A DNA stretch of 33,833 bases from Aeromonas finlandensis (GTDB lineage: Bacteria > Pseudomonadota > Gammaproteobacteria > Enterobacterales > Aeromonadaceae). Under the pieces are notes generated by a model. It made no database searches. It was not told the DNA's origin and worked only from the letters and a program-made list of their open reading frames with translations. Position numbers and translations under genes: made by a program. This document shows positions 33,678-33,833 of this stretch, one piece after another. Where the stretch lies: positions 1 through 33,833 of the forward strand of contig NZ_JRGK01000264.1 of NCBI RefSeq assembly GCF_000764645.1, read 5' to 3'. Positions within the stretch are counted from its first letter, which is position 1; each line of letters begins with the position of its first letter.

Positions 33678-33833
33678 ACCACCACCTTGCTTGAGGGCGG
33701 CCATTATAACGACAACCACTGCCAGCGGCGATGACAGATCAGGAGAAAATTGAGGAGGAAAAACAGAGAAAATGGCAGGGAAGAGAGAATAAAAGGTCAA
33801 TATTCAGGCAATTTGCTGATTTTCAGGCAATAA

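Noticed and set aside
33803-33831. Direct repeat TTCAGGCAAT, twice with 9-base spacing, at the right edge
   Set aside because: It is short and cut by the window end. It could be part of a regulatory site or chance, and there is nothing to test it against.

Overview
The window looks like chromosomal DNA of an Aeromonas-type gammaproteobacterium. It is GC-rich overall. It carries close relatives of enterobacterial housekeeping genes (rep, hldD, kbl, tdh, csdA, csdE, tcdA). It also encodes a bifunctional glycosyltransferase/deacetylase of the WahA type, which is known from the Aeromonas lipopolysaccharide core. No rRNA, tRNA, CRISPR array, prophage or complete insertion sequence was seen. The genus call is inference from gene content; no database search was run.

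Layout. 1-0.7 kb: a REP-associated tyrosine transposase (RAYT) bracketed by REP-type palindromes. 0.8-8.8 kb: mostly small, separately transcribed accessory genes. These are two lipoproteins (DUF2846 and DUF3313 types), a MATE-like transporter, two small proteins, a DUF1993 protein, a cupin plus SRPBCC pair, and a secreted lipoprotein alpha/beta hydrolase. 9-13.3 kb: two periplasmic solute-binding proteins, an AraC regulator with a LysE-type exporter, and a secreted SH3-like protein.

13.4-22.7 kb, minus strand: a co-directional lipopolysaccharide core cluster. It runs hldD (heptose precursor), wahA-type transferase/deacetylase, waaL-type O-antigen ligase, GT4, GT25, two GT9 heptosyltransferase-family proteins and a multi-pass GT-C-like membrane protein. 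Most junctions are 3-42 nt or overlap. The exception is a 118-nt gap with a strong hairpin between hldD and wahA. The ligase and GT4 genes are much more AT-rich than their neighbours, which suggests a replaceable cassette. A TetR-family regulator diverges from hldD, and a perfect 13-bp palindrome lies between the predicted -35 and -10 of hldD.

22.9-33.8 kb: kbl-tdh (threonine catabolism), a cytochrome c5, a GGDEF/EAL protein with an EVM variant of the EAL motif, rep helicase, and the csdA-csdE / tcdA sulfur-relay and tRNA cyclic-t6A genes. A REP-type palindrome lies between csdE and tcdA and supplies the last codons of tcdA.

The most interesting points are: the RAYT with its REP partners, including one that has become coding sequence; the fused WahA-type enzyme inside a mosaic core operon; and the possible TetR control of that operon. 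I found no convincing wholly new multi-gene system.
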